Notes: generated from the letters alone by a model not told the origin. DNA of 15,014 nt from Spirochaeta sp. (GCA_007117185.1 SKHA01000088.1:1-15014); one strand, 5' to 3'; positions 6,757-13,820 are shown, counted from the stretch's first letter. Numbers and translations: made by a program.

Positions 6757-7267
6757 CGCCGCGGATCAGACGCAGCAGCTCCTCCGATGAGCCAGCGTTC
6801 AGGATTGCCTTACGCAGCCTGCGGCTCTTCAGCAGGCGCCCGACCTCGCTGAGAAACCGGAGGTGCGGACCCACCTGGTCTGGTGGCGAGAGGGTCATTA
6901 CACAAATCCTGCTGGGTGAACCATCGATACTGGAAAAATCCACCGGTTCCGCTGTGACCGCCACGCACGCCAGCATTTCCTCAACCGCTGCGGTCTTGGC
7001 GTGGGGAATGGCGATGCCGTGCTGCATGCCGAAGGGTGTGTTCTGCTCGTTCCGGTCAATGTCCGAGCGCGCCAGCTCCCGGTCCCGGACCTTTCCGGTA
7101 CGCTCCAGAATGGTGAGCATCTGTTCTATCACCTCATCCTTTGTCCGGGCGGCAAGACCTGTCGCCACCATCGATTCCGCCATCTCCGCAAACACCATAC
7201 TACCAGTATCTCCCGGGGACAGGTCCGGGTCAAGAAATGTTGCAATCGCGTACCACCCCGGTCCCAT
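6752..7267 (-). CDS. PTS EIIA type-2 domain protein (PtsN/EIIA-Ntr-like)
   Basis: This 171-residue single-domain EIIA protein of the fructose/mannitol-nitrogen family is cytoplasmic and is normally phosphorylated by HPr or NPr. The phosphorylation site is H89 in 'FGMQHGIAIPHAKT', the family motif (G-x-A-x-P-H). A second conserved histidine is H135 in 'LSPPDQVGPHLRFLSEVGRL'. No EIIB or EIIC domain is attached or nearby, so a regulatory role is more likely than sugar transport. The start at 7267 has GGAG seven bases upstream. An internal ATG at 7198 (M24) would give a 148-residue protein, closer to the usual length, but has a poorer ribosome site. It is divergent from the FGGY kinase, with 75 bases between, suggesting a regulatory link to sugar use at this locus. 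It ends six bases from the antiporter operon. Confidence 0.88.
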   Translation of the reverse strand: MGPGWYAIATFLDPDLSPGDTGSMVFAEMAESMVATGLAARTKDEVIEQMLTILERTGKVRDRELARSDIDRNEQNTPFGMQHGIAIPHAKTAAVEEMLACVAVTAEPVDFSSIDGSPSRICVMTLSPPDQVGPHLRFLSEVGRLLKSRRLRKAILNAGSSEELLRLIRGG

Positions 7268-7280
7268 GCCGCAACTCCAT

Positions 7281-7309
7281 TTGACGATTGCCGGTGTTCA
7301 CGTTACGAT
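7281..7309 (+). promoter_or_regulatory. Sigma70-like promoter of the FGGY kinase/SorC operon
   Basis: TTGACG (7281-7286), a 17-base spacer and TACGAT (7304-7309) precede the kinase start by about 33 bases. A TGTTCA half-site (7295-7300), the same hexamer found in the operators near 11031-11135, lies inside the spacer. No matching left arm is present. Confidence 0.5.
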
Positions 7310-7342
7310 TGATCGCAGTCAGACCTTTCCCAGGGAGGAACA

Positions 7343-8824
7343 TTGTACGTAGCAGCGTTGGACGTGGGCACCGGTGGACTGCATGTAGCGGTGTACACCG
7401 CTCCAGGAACTGTGATCGCCGAGGCGTATCTCGAGATCGGGTACTCCTCTGACGAGACTGGTCGGTTTCTTGAGTTCGATCCGGAGGTCCTCTTCACCCG
7501 GAGCATGAACCTCCTTGCCGGAACGATCCGGCGGGCGTCTCTGCCGGAGCATGCACAGCTTGTTCTGGCGGTTACCGGGCAGCGTCACGGCAGCGTATTT
7601 CTGGACCAACAGATGCAGCCGGTTCTCGCCGTAGCCAATCTTGACGGGCGGGTAGACCCGGCCACGCTGCAGGGCCTGCAGGAAGATTTCGGGAAGATTT
7701 TTCACCTGGCAGGACGAATCCCCTCGGAGATCTTCCCGGCTACCCGCCTCCTGTGGATGAGGGAACACCAGCGGGAGGTCTACGGAAGAATCCGCGGATT
7801 CCTGATGATCAACGAGTGGTTCACCTATCGGATGACCGGGGTTGCCCGCTGCGAGAGAACCAGCATATCCGAGTCCTTGCTCGTCTCGTTGTCCCATGCC
7901 GCCTGGAGCGACGAACTTTTCTCGATCTTCGGACTGAGCGAGCTGTCCCGTTGGGAGATCGTGCCTCCGGGAACGATCGTGGGAACGCTGGACCCGAGTG
8001 TGGCCCGGCAGTTCGGCCTGCCCAACCACACTGCGGTGTCCCTCAGTGCCGCGGATACCCAGTGCGCCGCCGTGGGCTCCGGTGCGACCAGCGCCGGAGA
8101 CGTTGTGGTGGTCAACGGATCGACCACACCGGTGGTGATGGTAACAAAGCAGCCCATCCTCGATCCCCTGCAGCGTACCTGGACTGATCTGTATGTGGAC
8201 GACCTCTTCCTCCTGGAGAGTAACGCCGGAAGGACCGGGATGGTGTACCGGGATATGGTGAAGCTGCTCTCCTGCCAGGAACTGCCGGAAGCGAGTATCG
8301 ATGCGGTGTTTGAGGCGCAGCGCCGGGGCATCAGCGCAAATCTTATGCCCGATCCCGAGCAATCGGTGGATTTCCATCAGTGCCCCCAGGAGCTTCGTTT
8401 TACCGCTGACCCCATCGCTGCGTTGACCCTGCTTCCCTACCTGATGATGGAAAACACCGCATTCGCCGTGGCCGCCAACATCGCTGAGCTTCTCCGGGTA
8501 ACCGGAGAGACGCCACGTCGGATCCTCCTGACTGGAGGGAGCTCCCGGAGCGAACTGACCCAGAGCATCCTGGCGGTATTGCTGGCTGATGCTCCGCTCT
8601 TTCTCACCGAGACCTACGACACCACTGCTCGCGGGGCGGCAATGCTCGCTCTGGTTGCGGCCAACCCGAAACTCTCACTGGAAGAGGTCTTCTCTGAAGG
8701 CAATCAGCATGGCAGGAAACCCCTGGCTCCTCCAGCGTCTTCCCGTTTCGCCGACGTGATTCAGGAGCGCTACCTTGGGTGGCGTCAGCGCTACCGGGAT
8801 ATGGCCCTCCGGAACAGCGGGTAG
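7343..8824 (+). CDS. FGGY-family carbohydrate kinase (LsrK/xylulokinase-like)
   Basis: This 493-residue ATP-dependent sugar kinase shows the FGGY fold from end to end. The first phosphate-binding element is 'ALDVGTGGLHVAVY' (D7, G9-T10), followed by 'VTGQRHGSVFLD', 'NLDGRVDP', 'ATRLLWMREH', the probable catalytic base D238 in 'SLSAADTQCAAVGSGA', and the C-terminal nucleotide-site region 'LLTGGSSRSELTQSILA'. The layout recalls LsrK and xylulokinase, but the substrate cannot be told from sequence. The start is TTG 7343, directly before the first beta strand, with GGGAGGA ending four bases upstream; no ATG or GTG is suitably placed. It is followed after four bases by a SorC-type regulator, a pairing also seen in erythritol (eryA/eryD), AI-2 (lsrK/lsrR) and pentitol loci. 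It probably phosphorylates the ketose or polyol taken up and oxidised by the enzymes encoded downstream. Confidence 0.88.
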   Translation: MYVAALDVGTGGLHVAVYTAPGTVIAEAYLEIGYSSDETGRFLEFDPEVLFTRSMNLLAGTIRRASLPEHAQLVLAVTGQRHGSVFLDQQMQPVLAVANLDGRVDPATLQGLQEDFGKIFHLAGRIPSEIFPATRLLWMREHQREVYGRIRGFLMINEWFTYRMTGVARCERTSISESLLVSLSHAAWSDELFSIFGLSELSRWEIVPPGTIVGTLDPSVARQFGLPNHTAVSLSAADTQCAAVGSGATSAGDVVVVNGSTTPVVMVTKQPILDPLQRTWTDLYVDDLFLLESNAGRTGMVYRDMVKLLSCQELPEASIDAVFEAQRRGISANLMPDPEQSVDFHQCPQELRFTADPIAALTLLPYLMMENTAFAVAANIAELLRVTGETPRRILLTGGSSRSELTQSILAVLLADAPLFLTETYDTTARGAAMLALVAANPKLSLEEVFSEGNQHGRKPLAPPASSRFADVIQERYLGWRQRYRDMALRNSG

Positions 8825-8828
8825 CGTT

Positions 8829-9776
8829 ATGGCAGAGAGTAACGAGTTTCTGGCCCAGATCGCCTATCTCTACTACAAGGAAGACCTCACCCAGGAGCAG
8901 ATCTCCCGGCAGATGGGGCTCTCTCGCCCCAAGGTTGCACGGCTTCTCAAAGAAGCCCGCCGCATCGGGATCGTGCGGATCGAGATCACCCAGCAGATGC
9001 CCCCTGAGCAGAAGGAAGCGTACGACCTGCAGAAACTGTTCGGTCTGCAACGGGCGATCGTAGTCCGCAACGAAGAGTCCCGGGCGGCGACGCTGCAGGC
9101 GATTCGCGGCGCGGTAGCGTCCCTGGTCGTCGAAAACCTCAAACAGGTAAACAGTATCGGGTTCTCCTTCAGCCAGACCCTTGGGAATCTGGCCGATTTT
9201 CTGCGCACCGGGACGGACAGTTTCCACATTGCCGTTTGCGACCTGATGGGTGCGATGATGGGGTTCCCCATGCCCTACACCGCCAGCGCCGATGTGGCCA
9301 AGAGAATCGGAGGCCAGCTGCATCCGATCTCCGCTCCCATCATGGTCCTTGATTCCAGCAATATCGATACGTATCTCAACGATCCGAACATCAAGAAATC
9401 GATGGCAGTGGCCAGCAAGATCGACTACGCGGTGGTCGGCGTGGGTGATTTCACCACCCAGAACATCCTCTTCCGCAGCGGCTACATCAATGAGGAGACG
9501 ATCAGCAACCTTCGTCGCCAGGGGATTGTCGGGGAGATGTGCATGCGTTTCTTCAACTTGAACGGTCAGCCGGTGCAGACCGAACTGGATTCCCGGGTCA
9601 TCAGCGTACCCTGGGATTCGCTGGCCAACGCAAAGAACCTCACCGCGGTGGCGTCAGGGGGTCATAAGGTGAGGCCCACGCTGGGGGCGCTCAAAACGGG
9701 CATCCTCCATACCCTGGTCACCGACCTTGAGACGGCTCGACAGATCCTGAATCTGCACCGTCGTTTCGACTTGTAG
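8829..9776 (+). CDS. SorC/DeoR-family sugar-binding transcriptional regulator
   Basis: This 315-residue regulator has a helix-turn-helix at residues ~19-42 ('LTQEQISRQMGLSRPKVARL') and a SorC effector-binding domain from ~60 to the end. Family marks in that domain are 'NSIGFSFSQTLGNLADFL', 'AVVGVGDF' (~201-208), 'IVGEMCMRFFNLNGQPV', and the C-terminal 'AVASGGHKVRPTLGALKTG' then 'LHTLVTDLETARQIL'. Such proteins act as tetramers or dimers whose DNA binding changes with a phosphorylated sugar. ATG 8829 lies four bases after the kinase stop, and the mature family N-terminus fits this start. It is the natural candidate to bind the TGAACA palindromes at 11031-11135 and to sense the kinase product, as EryD or LsrR do in their loci; that link is inference. 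Confidence 0.92.
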   Translation: MAESNEFLAQIAYLYYKEDLTQEQISRQMGLSRPKVARLLKEARRIGIVRIEITQQMPPEQKEAYDLQKLFGLQRAIVVRNEESRAATLQAIRGAVASLVVENLKQVNSIGFSFSQTLGNLADFLRTGTDSFHIAVCDLMGAMMGFPMPYTASADVAKRIGGQLHPISAPIMVLDSSNIDTYLNDPNIKKSMAVASKIDYAVVGVGDFTTQNILFRSGYINEETISNLRRQGIVGEMCMRFFNLNGQPVQTELDSRVISVPWDSLANAKNLTAVASGGHKVRPTLGALKTGILHTLVTDLETARQILNLHRRFDL

Positions 9777-9787
9777 CCCTGGCTACA
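9772..9787. terminator. 16-bp palindrome at the SorC/G1PDH-like convergent junction
   Basis: TGTAGCC-CT-GGCTACA is a perfect 7-bp inverted repeat with a 2-base centre. It contains the regulator's stop codon (TAG 9774-9776), and the minus-strand gene ends 27 bases further on (9814). No T-run follows. The design is the same as at 6741-6756. Confidence 0.4.
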
Positions 9788-9813
9788 CCGGAACAGGCGC
9801 CGGGGCGGGCCGT

Positions 9814-11037
9814 TCAGATTCCCAGTACGAAGCGCAGGGTGGCGATGGTAAAGCGATCGTCAACGAAGTAGCTGAGCCGGGCCGCCCGGTGCATCTCCTC
9901 TTCTTCAAGGGCGCCTTGCCAGCGCTGCCCCGCTTCGGTCACGGTGGTGATCTGTCGTTCCAGCTCCTCCGGAGCGGGGACACTCGCTGCGATTTCCTGA
10001 ACTCGTTCCCACTGATCAAGAAGGTGTGTGCGTATCCTCTCAACCTGTGGCTGATTCAGCGTAGAGAGAAAACCGTTTCTCTCGATCATCTGACTGCCTG
10101 CATCACCCAGCACCGTGCGGATCTCCTGAGCCTCGTCCTCGTAGTCGGGAACCTCCAGGGATCGTCCCGCGATCTCATCGCGATTCCACTGGCGAAGACG
10201 GTGATACCACCCCGCGGCAATGACGGCACCTGCCGCTATCTGTGTGCCGTACAGCACCGATTTCTGTCTGGCAACGCTGCGGCACATCTCCAGAATGTAC
10301 GCGATCTGGTACTCCGAACCGGTAACTGCTCCGCTTGCCAGGAGAGCCGAGAAGAGAACCCGAATGGACTCAGGTTCACGTCGTGCAATCCCCTCGGTGG
10401 CGTTGACGACGGCCTGGTAGGCTGCCCGGGCAGTAGCGGAAACGTCGCTGGAGTACTCCCTTCCCAGCAGCAGGTGTGAGAGCTCCCAGTCCGCCAGAGC
10501 GACGGATTTGCCGAGGACCTCCTGGTACCCCGCAGCGATCATCGCTGGTGGTGCCGCAGACAGTACCGGCAGGGAGGCAAAAATTGCGCTGGGAGCGTGG
10601 CAGGGGACCGTTCGTTTGTATCCCTGCACATAGATCGACGCACTGTCCGCGGCGTAGCCGTCTACTGATGGAGCGGTGGGAACCGAAACAAACGCTTTGT
10701 TCACCCGATGAGACACAAACCTGACGATATCAGTGATTGTACCGGATCCAATGGCGATGAGCAGTTGCACCTTCCTGTCGATCTCTACAAGAACGGAGAC
10801 GATGGCCCGTTCAGCTGCAACCAGATCCTGTCCGTCAAGAATCACTGTCTTTACCCTGATGCCCCGGGCTTTCAACTCCTGATTGATGCCGTGACCGAGG
10901 ATACTGTAGGTATTCGAATCCGAGACGGAAACGACGCTCAGGAATCCTTCGTTCTGGCAATATCGGGTGAGCGCCTCGGCAATTTCTTCACCGAGGTAGA
11001 GCCGTTTCTCTGTTGATGAACCCTTCTGTATGAACAT
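9814..11037 (-). CDS. Glycerol-1-phosphate dehydrogenase (AraM/EgsA)-like protein with altered metal site
   Basis: This 407-residue protein belongs to the iron-containing alcohol dehydrogenase/DHQ-synthase superfamily, closest to sn-glycerol-1-phosphate dehydrogenase. The nucleotide-site motif 'AIGSGTITDIVRFVSHR' (G97-S98-G99-T100) and the substrate-region motif 'SVPTAPSVDGYAADSASI' are intact. The usual metal ligands are not: the expected 'AGxGD' aspartate is in 'AGYQEVLGK' (E173), the expected 'SGSEHxxSH' is 'TGSEYQIAY' (Y243, Y247), and the expected 'LHG' is 'LYG' (Y263). So one acidic and two histidine ligands, plus the accessory histidine, are changed. The frame is intact, so this is not a decayed pseudogene. 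It may be a non-catalytic sensor or an enzyme with different chemistry. ATG 11037 is chosen because a TTG at 11073 coincides with the -35 box of the gene's own promoter. No ribosome site precedes ATG 11037, so translation may be leaderless. Confidence 0.82.
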   Translation of the reverse strand: MFIQKGSSTEKRLYLGEEIAEALTRYCQNEGFLSVVSVSDSNTYSILGHGINQELKARGIRVKTVILDGQDLVAAERAIVSVLVEIDRKVQLLIAIGSGTITDIVRFVSHRVNKAFVSVPTAPSVDGYAADSASIYVQGYKRTVPCHAPSAIFASLPVLSAAPPAMIAAGYQEVLGKSVALADWELSHLLLGREYSSDVSATARAAYQAVVNATEGIARREPESIRVLFSALLASGAVTGSEYQIAYILEMCRSVARQKSVLYGTQIAAGAVIAAGWYHRLRQWNRDEIAGRSLEVPDYEDEAQEIRTVLGDAGSQMIERNGFLSTLNQPQVERIRTHLLDQWERVQEIAASVPAPEELERQITTVTEAGQRWQGALEEEEMHRAARLSYFVDDRFTIATLRFVLGI

Positions 11038-11044
11038 TTGTTCA
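11031..11044. promoter_or_regulatory. Operator I: TGAACA-TT-TGTTCA palindrome
   Basis: Two perfect 6-bp inverted arms (TGAACA/TGTTCA) with a 2-base centre lie immediately downstream of the minus-strand -10 box and cover the presumed transcription and translation start of the G1PDH-like gene. A further TGAACG half-site is at 11049-11054, overlapping that -10. The site resembles the operator described for Bacillus subtilis DeoR, a SorC-family protein (from memory). Binding by the 8829-9776 product is inferred. Confidence 0.6.
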
Positions 11045-11073
11045 ATTATGAACGCTAAAGGCGGCGAAGTCAA
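11045..11073 (-). promoter_or_regulatory. Sigma70-like promoter of the G1PDH-like gene
   Basis: Reading leftward, TTGACT (11073-11068), a 17-base spacer and CATAAT (11050-11045) match five of six bases in each box. Transcription would start at about 11037-11039, on or next to the ATG at 11037. Confidence 0.65.
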
Positions 11074-11094
11074 CGAAAACCGTGCATTTTTTTC

Positions 11095-11122
11095 TTGACA
11101 GACTGAACAACCGTGCTAACAT
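11095..11122 (+). promoter_or_regulatory. Sigma70-like promoter of the polyol dehydrogenase/ABC operon
   Basis: A perfect TTGACA (11095-11100), a 16-base spacer and TAACAT (11117-11122) with a TGC extended -10 (11114-11116) make a strong promoter. Transcription should start near 11129, leaving a leader of about 50 bases before the ATG at 11182. A TGAACA half-site (11104-11109) lies in the spacer. Confidence 0.7.
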
Positions 11123-11135
11123 GAACATATGATCA
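11122..11135. promoter_or_regulatory. Operator II: TGAACA-TA-TGATCA palindrome
   Basis: The arms match operator I at 11 of 12 positions (TGATCA in place of TGTTCA). The site begins on the last base of the plus-strand -10 box and covers the expected transcription start. A bound repressor would block the dehydrogenase/ABC promoter. Its centre is 91 bp from that of operator I. Confidence 0.55.
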
Positions 11136-11139
11136 CATT

Positions 11140-11162
11140 GATCCGGGTTATCGTCCCGGGTC
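11140..11162 (+). other. 5' leader hairpin of the dehydrogenase operon
   Basis: GATCCGGG (11140-11147) pairs with CCCGGGTC (11155-11162), one G-U pair included, around a 7-base loop. It lies in the transcribed leader, eight bases before the AAGGAG ribosome site (11171-11176). It could protect the 5' end or act in control; it matches no riboswitch I know. Confidence 0.4.
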
Positions 11163-11181
11163 ATATCAAGAAGGAGTCAAG

Positions 11182-12321
11182 ATGGCAACAGAAAAAACAC
11201 AGGCACATCGCGGAGACCTTCCCGAAAAGATGAAAGCCCTTGTTGCGTACGGACCGGGGGATTATCGCCTGGAGGAGGCAAAGACCCCGCGCGCCGGAGA
11301 GGGTGAGATCGTCATCAAAGTAGAGGCCTGCGGTATCTGCGCCGGAGATCTCAAGGCATTTCACGGCGCACCAAGCTTCTGGGGCGGCGCCGGCAGTCCT
11401 GCCTACATCAAAGCTCCGGTTATTCCCGGGCATGAGTTCATCGGATACATCGTTGAGATTGGTGAGAACGTCGACAACTGGGCACACCACGGCGATACCG
11501 GATTCAAGGTAGGAGACCGGGTCATCTCCGAGCAGATCGTACCCAGGTGGACTGATATGTTCTGCAATACCGGACGGTACTGGCAGGATGAGCAGCACGA
11601 CCTGTACGGTTTTCAGAACAACGTGAACGGCGGCTTCGCCGAGTACATGAAGTTCCCCAAAGAGGGGATCAACTTCAAGCTTCCCAAAGATGTTCCGGTG
11701 GAAAAAGCGGTTCTCACCGAACCGTTTGCCTGCTCCAAGCACGGCGTGGATCGCGCCCAGATCACCAACGACGACGTGGTGGTTATCTCAGGGGCAGGCG
11801 TCATCGGTTTGGGTATGGTCGGCTTTGCGGCGCGACGAAAACCCCGGAAGCTGATCGTCCTGGACCTGAACGACAAGCGCCTGGAGAAAGCCCTTGAGTT
11901 CGGTGCTGATGAGGTTCTGAACCCCAAGAAGGTGGACGTGGTCAAGCACATCAAGGATCAGACCGGCGGGTACGGTGCGGACATCTATATCGAGGTCTCC
12001 GGCCATCCCAGCAGCGTTCACCAGGGGCTCTCGTTATTGCGGCGTCTGGGTCGGTTCGTCGAGTTCAGCGTCTTCAAGGATCCGGTGGAGGTCGACTGGA
12101 GCATCATCGGTGACCGGAAAGAACTGGATATTCTGGGCGGCCACCTTGGTCCGTACTGCTACCCCCCGACGATCGAATGGATCTCTGACGGCAGTATCCC
12201 CACCAACGGGGTGGTGACCCACAAGCTGCCCCTCACCGACTGGGAGAAGGGTTTTGATCTCGTTGACAAGGGGAGCGAGTCCATCAAGGTGGTGCTCTTC
12301 CCCAACGAGGAATACATGTAG
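11182..12321 (+). CDS. Zinc-type polyol dehydrogenase, erythritol/L-threitol dehydrogenase-like
   Basis: This 379-residue medium-chain NAD-dependent dehydrogenase should oxidise a polyol to a ketose. Catalytic-zinc ligands are visible: C50 in 'EACGICAGDLKAFHG', H84-E85 in 'VIPGHEFIGYI', and E180 in 'LTEPFACSKHGVDRAQI'. The nucleotide-binding motif is 'GAGVIGLGMVG' (204-214), with D228 after the second strand favouring NAD over NADP. The features 'CAGDLKAFHGAP', 'HDLYGF', 'VDWSIIGDRKELDILGGHLG' and 'PYCYP' recall the Mycobacterium smegmatis erythritol/L-threitol dehydrogenase EltD (from memory). Three of the four structural-zinc cysteines are missing: the positions are R122, D125, C128 and D136. 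The ATG has AAGGAG five bases upstream. It is the first gene of the operon, 107 bases before the binding-protein gene. The exact substrate is unproven; sorbitol, threitol or a related polyol are alternatives. Confidence 0.85.
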   Translation: MATEKTQAHRGDLPEKMKALVAYGPGDYRLEEAKTPRAGEGEIVIKVEACGICAGDLKAFHGAPSFWGGAGSPAYIKAPVIPGHEFIGYIVEIGENVDNWAHHGDTGFKVGDRVISEQIVPRWTDMFCNTGRYWQDEQHDLYGFQNNVNGGFAEYMKFPKEGINFKLPKDVPVEKAVLTEPFACSKHGVDRAQITNDDVVVISGAGVIGLGMVGFAARRKPRKLIVLDLNDKRLEKALEFGADEVLNPKKVDVVKHIKDQTGGYGADIYIEVSGHPSSVHQGLSLLRRLGRFVEFSVFKDPVEVDWSIIGDRKELDILGGHLGPYCYPPTIEWISDGSIPTNGVVTHKLPLTDWEKGFDLVDKGSESIKVVLFPNEEYM

Positions 12322-12328
12322 GAACGAC

Positions 12329-12349
12329 AGGTGCGGTCACACCGCACCT
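12329..12349 (+). terminator. Intergenic hairpin after the dehydrogenase gene
   Basis: AGGTGCGGT-CAC-ACCGCACCT is a perfect 9-bp stem with a 3-base loop, eight bases after the dehydrogenase stop. The sequence after it (ATCAATAG) has no T-run, so a partial terminator, RNase barrier or processing site is more likely than full termination. Confidence 0.55.
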
Positions 12350-12428
12350 ATCAATAGACGTTGGGTGGACGATGCGTTGCATGGCCACATCGCGAATACA
12401 CTAGTGAGAAAACCCAAGGAGGTTTTGT

Positions 12429-13784
12429 ATGCAAAAGACTGTAGCTCTGTTGCTGGTTGTCTTGATGGCATTCAGCGTGGTCGCCTTTGCCGGTGGCCGT
12501 CAGGAAGGTCCCGCGGCGACTGCCGTCACGGGTGAGTTTGACTGGAGACGCTACGAGGGTCAAACAATAAAACTGCTGCTCAACCAGCATCCCTATACAG
12601 ACGGTATGCTGGCGGAACTGGACAAGTTCATTGCCATGACTGGAATTCGAGTCGAGTACGATATCTTCCCGGAAGAAGAGTACTTTGACCGATTGACCCT
12701 GGCGCTGTCCTCCCGCTCTCGGGAATACGATGCCTTCATGACCGGTGCGTACATGGTGTGGCAGTACTCTCCTCCCGGTTGGATGGAAGACCTGACACCG
12801 TTTATCCAGAACCCCTCTCTGACAAATCCCGACTACGATTTTGCGGATATCATCGACGGTATCGCCGCTGGTCTGCGCTGGGACGGCGTTGACGGCAGCC
12901 AGGTGGGTAGTGGTGCGCAGTGGGCGCTTCCCTGGGGTTTTGAAGGCAACACCCTGATGTACAACAAGCCCCTGTTTGATCGCCTCGGTCTGGAAGAACC
13001 CCGCACTCTGGACGACGTGATCCGCATTGGCCGCATCATTCAGCGTGAAACCGACCTCATTCCTATCGCTGTTCGTGGTACCCGCAGCTGGGCAACGATC
13101 CATCCGGGCTTCATGACTGCCTTCAACTCCGCAGGTGGTCAGGATTACGATGCCAACATGAACCCCCTGATGAACAACGATGTGGGAACCCGCTTCGCTC
13201 AGAAGTGGATCGAGATGGTTCAGGAAGTTGGACCGCCGGAATGGACCAGTTACACCTGGTACGACGTGGGTAACTCCCTCGGTGCCGGCCGTGCTGCCAT
13301 GATCTACGATGCTGACATCCTCGGCTTCTTCCAGAACGTGGCTGGCGCGTCCCAGGAATCAGGAAACATCCGTTGGGCATCCCGTCCTCCGGGGTTGGAT
13401 GATTATGCTACTACCCCCAACATGTGGACGTGGTCCCTCGCGATGAACGCGTTCTCCGAGCAGAAACCCGCCGCATGGTATTGGCTGCAATGGGCAACGG
13501 GCAAAGAGTTCCTGACCACTGCAGCGGTGGAATACAACACCGTTAACCCTATTCGGCGCTCCATCTGGGAGAACCCCCAGTTCCAGGCCCGCCTGAACGA
13601 TTTCGATGGCTATCTGGAACAGTATCAGTCCCTTATTGACGGAACCGGCATCCACTTTACGCCGCAGTCACGGTTTTTCGAAACCACCACTGAATGGGCG
13701 GCCGCGCTGCACCGAATCTACGAAGGGCAGAACGCCAGCCAGGTCCTGAACGAGCTGGCCAGACGTCTGGCTGACGAGTTCTAA
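12429..13784 (+). CDS. ABC transporter sugar/polyol-binding protein (family 1)
   Basis: This 451-residue extracellular solute-binding protein is of the carbohydrate (CUT1) type. The N-terminus is a signal peptide: K3, a hydrophobic core 'VALLLVVLMAFSVV' and a probable cleavage after A21 in 'AFAGGRQEG'. There is no lipobox cysteine, so it should be a soluble periplasmic protein, a pattern typical of Spirochaetaceae. The mature part has family features such as 'YDAFMTGAYMVWQY' (~101-114), 'WALPWGFEGNTLMYNKPLFD' (~165-184), and the aromatic-rich 'PPEWTSYTWYDVGNSLGAGR' (~269-288) and 'WSLAMNAFSEQKPAAWYWLQ' likely to line the ligand pocket. The ATG has AAGGAGG six bases upstream. The ligand is not readable from sequence; the operon suggests a small polyol. 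Hairpins flank the gene on both sides. Confidence 0.9.
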   Translation: MQKTVALLLVVLMAFSVVAFAGGRQEGPAATAVTGEFDWRRYEGQTIKLLLNQHPYTDGMLAELDKFIAMTGIRVEYDIFPEEEYFDRLTLALSSRSREYDAFMTGAYMVWQYSPPGWMEDLTPFIQNPSLTNPDYDFADIIDGIAAGLRWDGVDGSQVGSGAQWALPWGFEGNTLMYNKPLFDRLGLEEPRTLDDVIRIGRIIQRETDLIPIAVRGTRSWATIHPGFMTAFNSAGGQDYDANMNPLMNNDVGTRFAQKWIEMVQEVGPPEWTSYTWYDVGNSLGAGRAAMIYDADILGFFQNVAGASQESGNIRWASRPPGLDDYATTPNMWTWSLAMNAFSEQKPAAWYWLQWATGKEFLTTAAVEYNTVNPIRRSIWENPQFQARLNDFDGYLEQYQSLIDGTGIHFTPQSRFFETTTEWAAALHRIYEGQNASQVLNELARRLADEF

Positions 13785-13820
13785 CAGGGAACTCGCAAAA
13801 GAAACGGTTTACAATACCGT

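Noticed and set aside
7343..8824. Naming the kinase LsrK and the locus an AI-2 (lsr) system
   Set aside because: The kinase/SorC pair is suggestive, but the transporter is CUT1 with a family-1 binding protein and there is no LsrB, LsrF or LsrG; an EltD-like dehydrogenase points to polyol use.
11038..11073. TTG start at 11073 for the G1PDH-like gene (12 extra residues)
   Set aside because: TTGACT here is the -35 box of a near-consensus promoter whose -10 is CATAAT at 11050-11045, so these bases are probably not transcribed, and no ribosome site precedes the TTG.
12329..12349. Classical rho-independent terminator ending the dehydrogenase unit
   Set aside because: The stem is good but no T-run follows, and the downstream binding-protein gene has no convincing promoter of its own, so full termination is unlikely.
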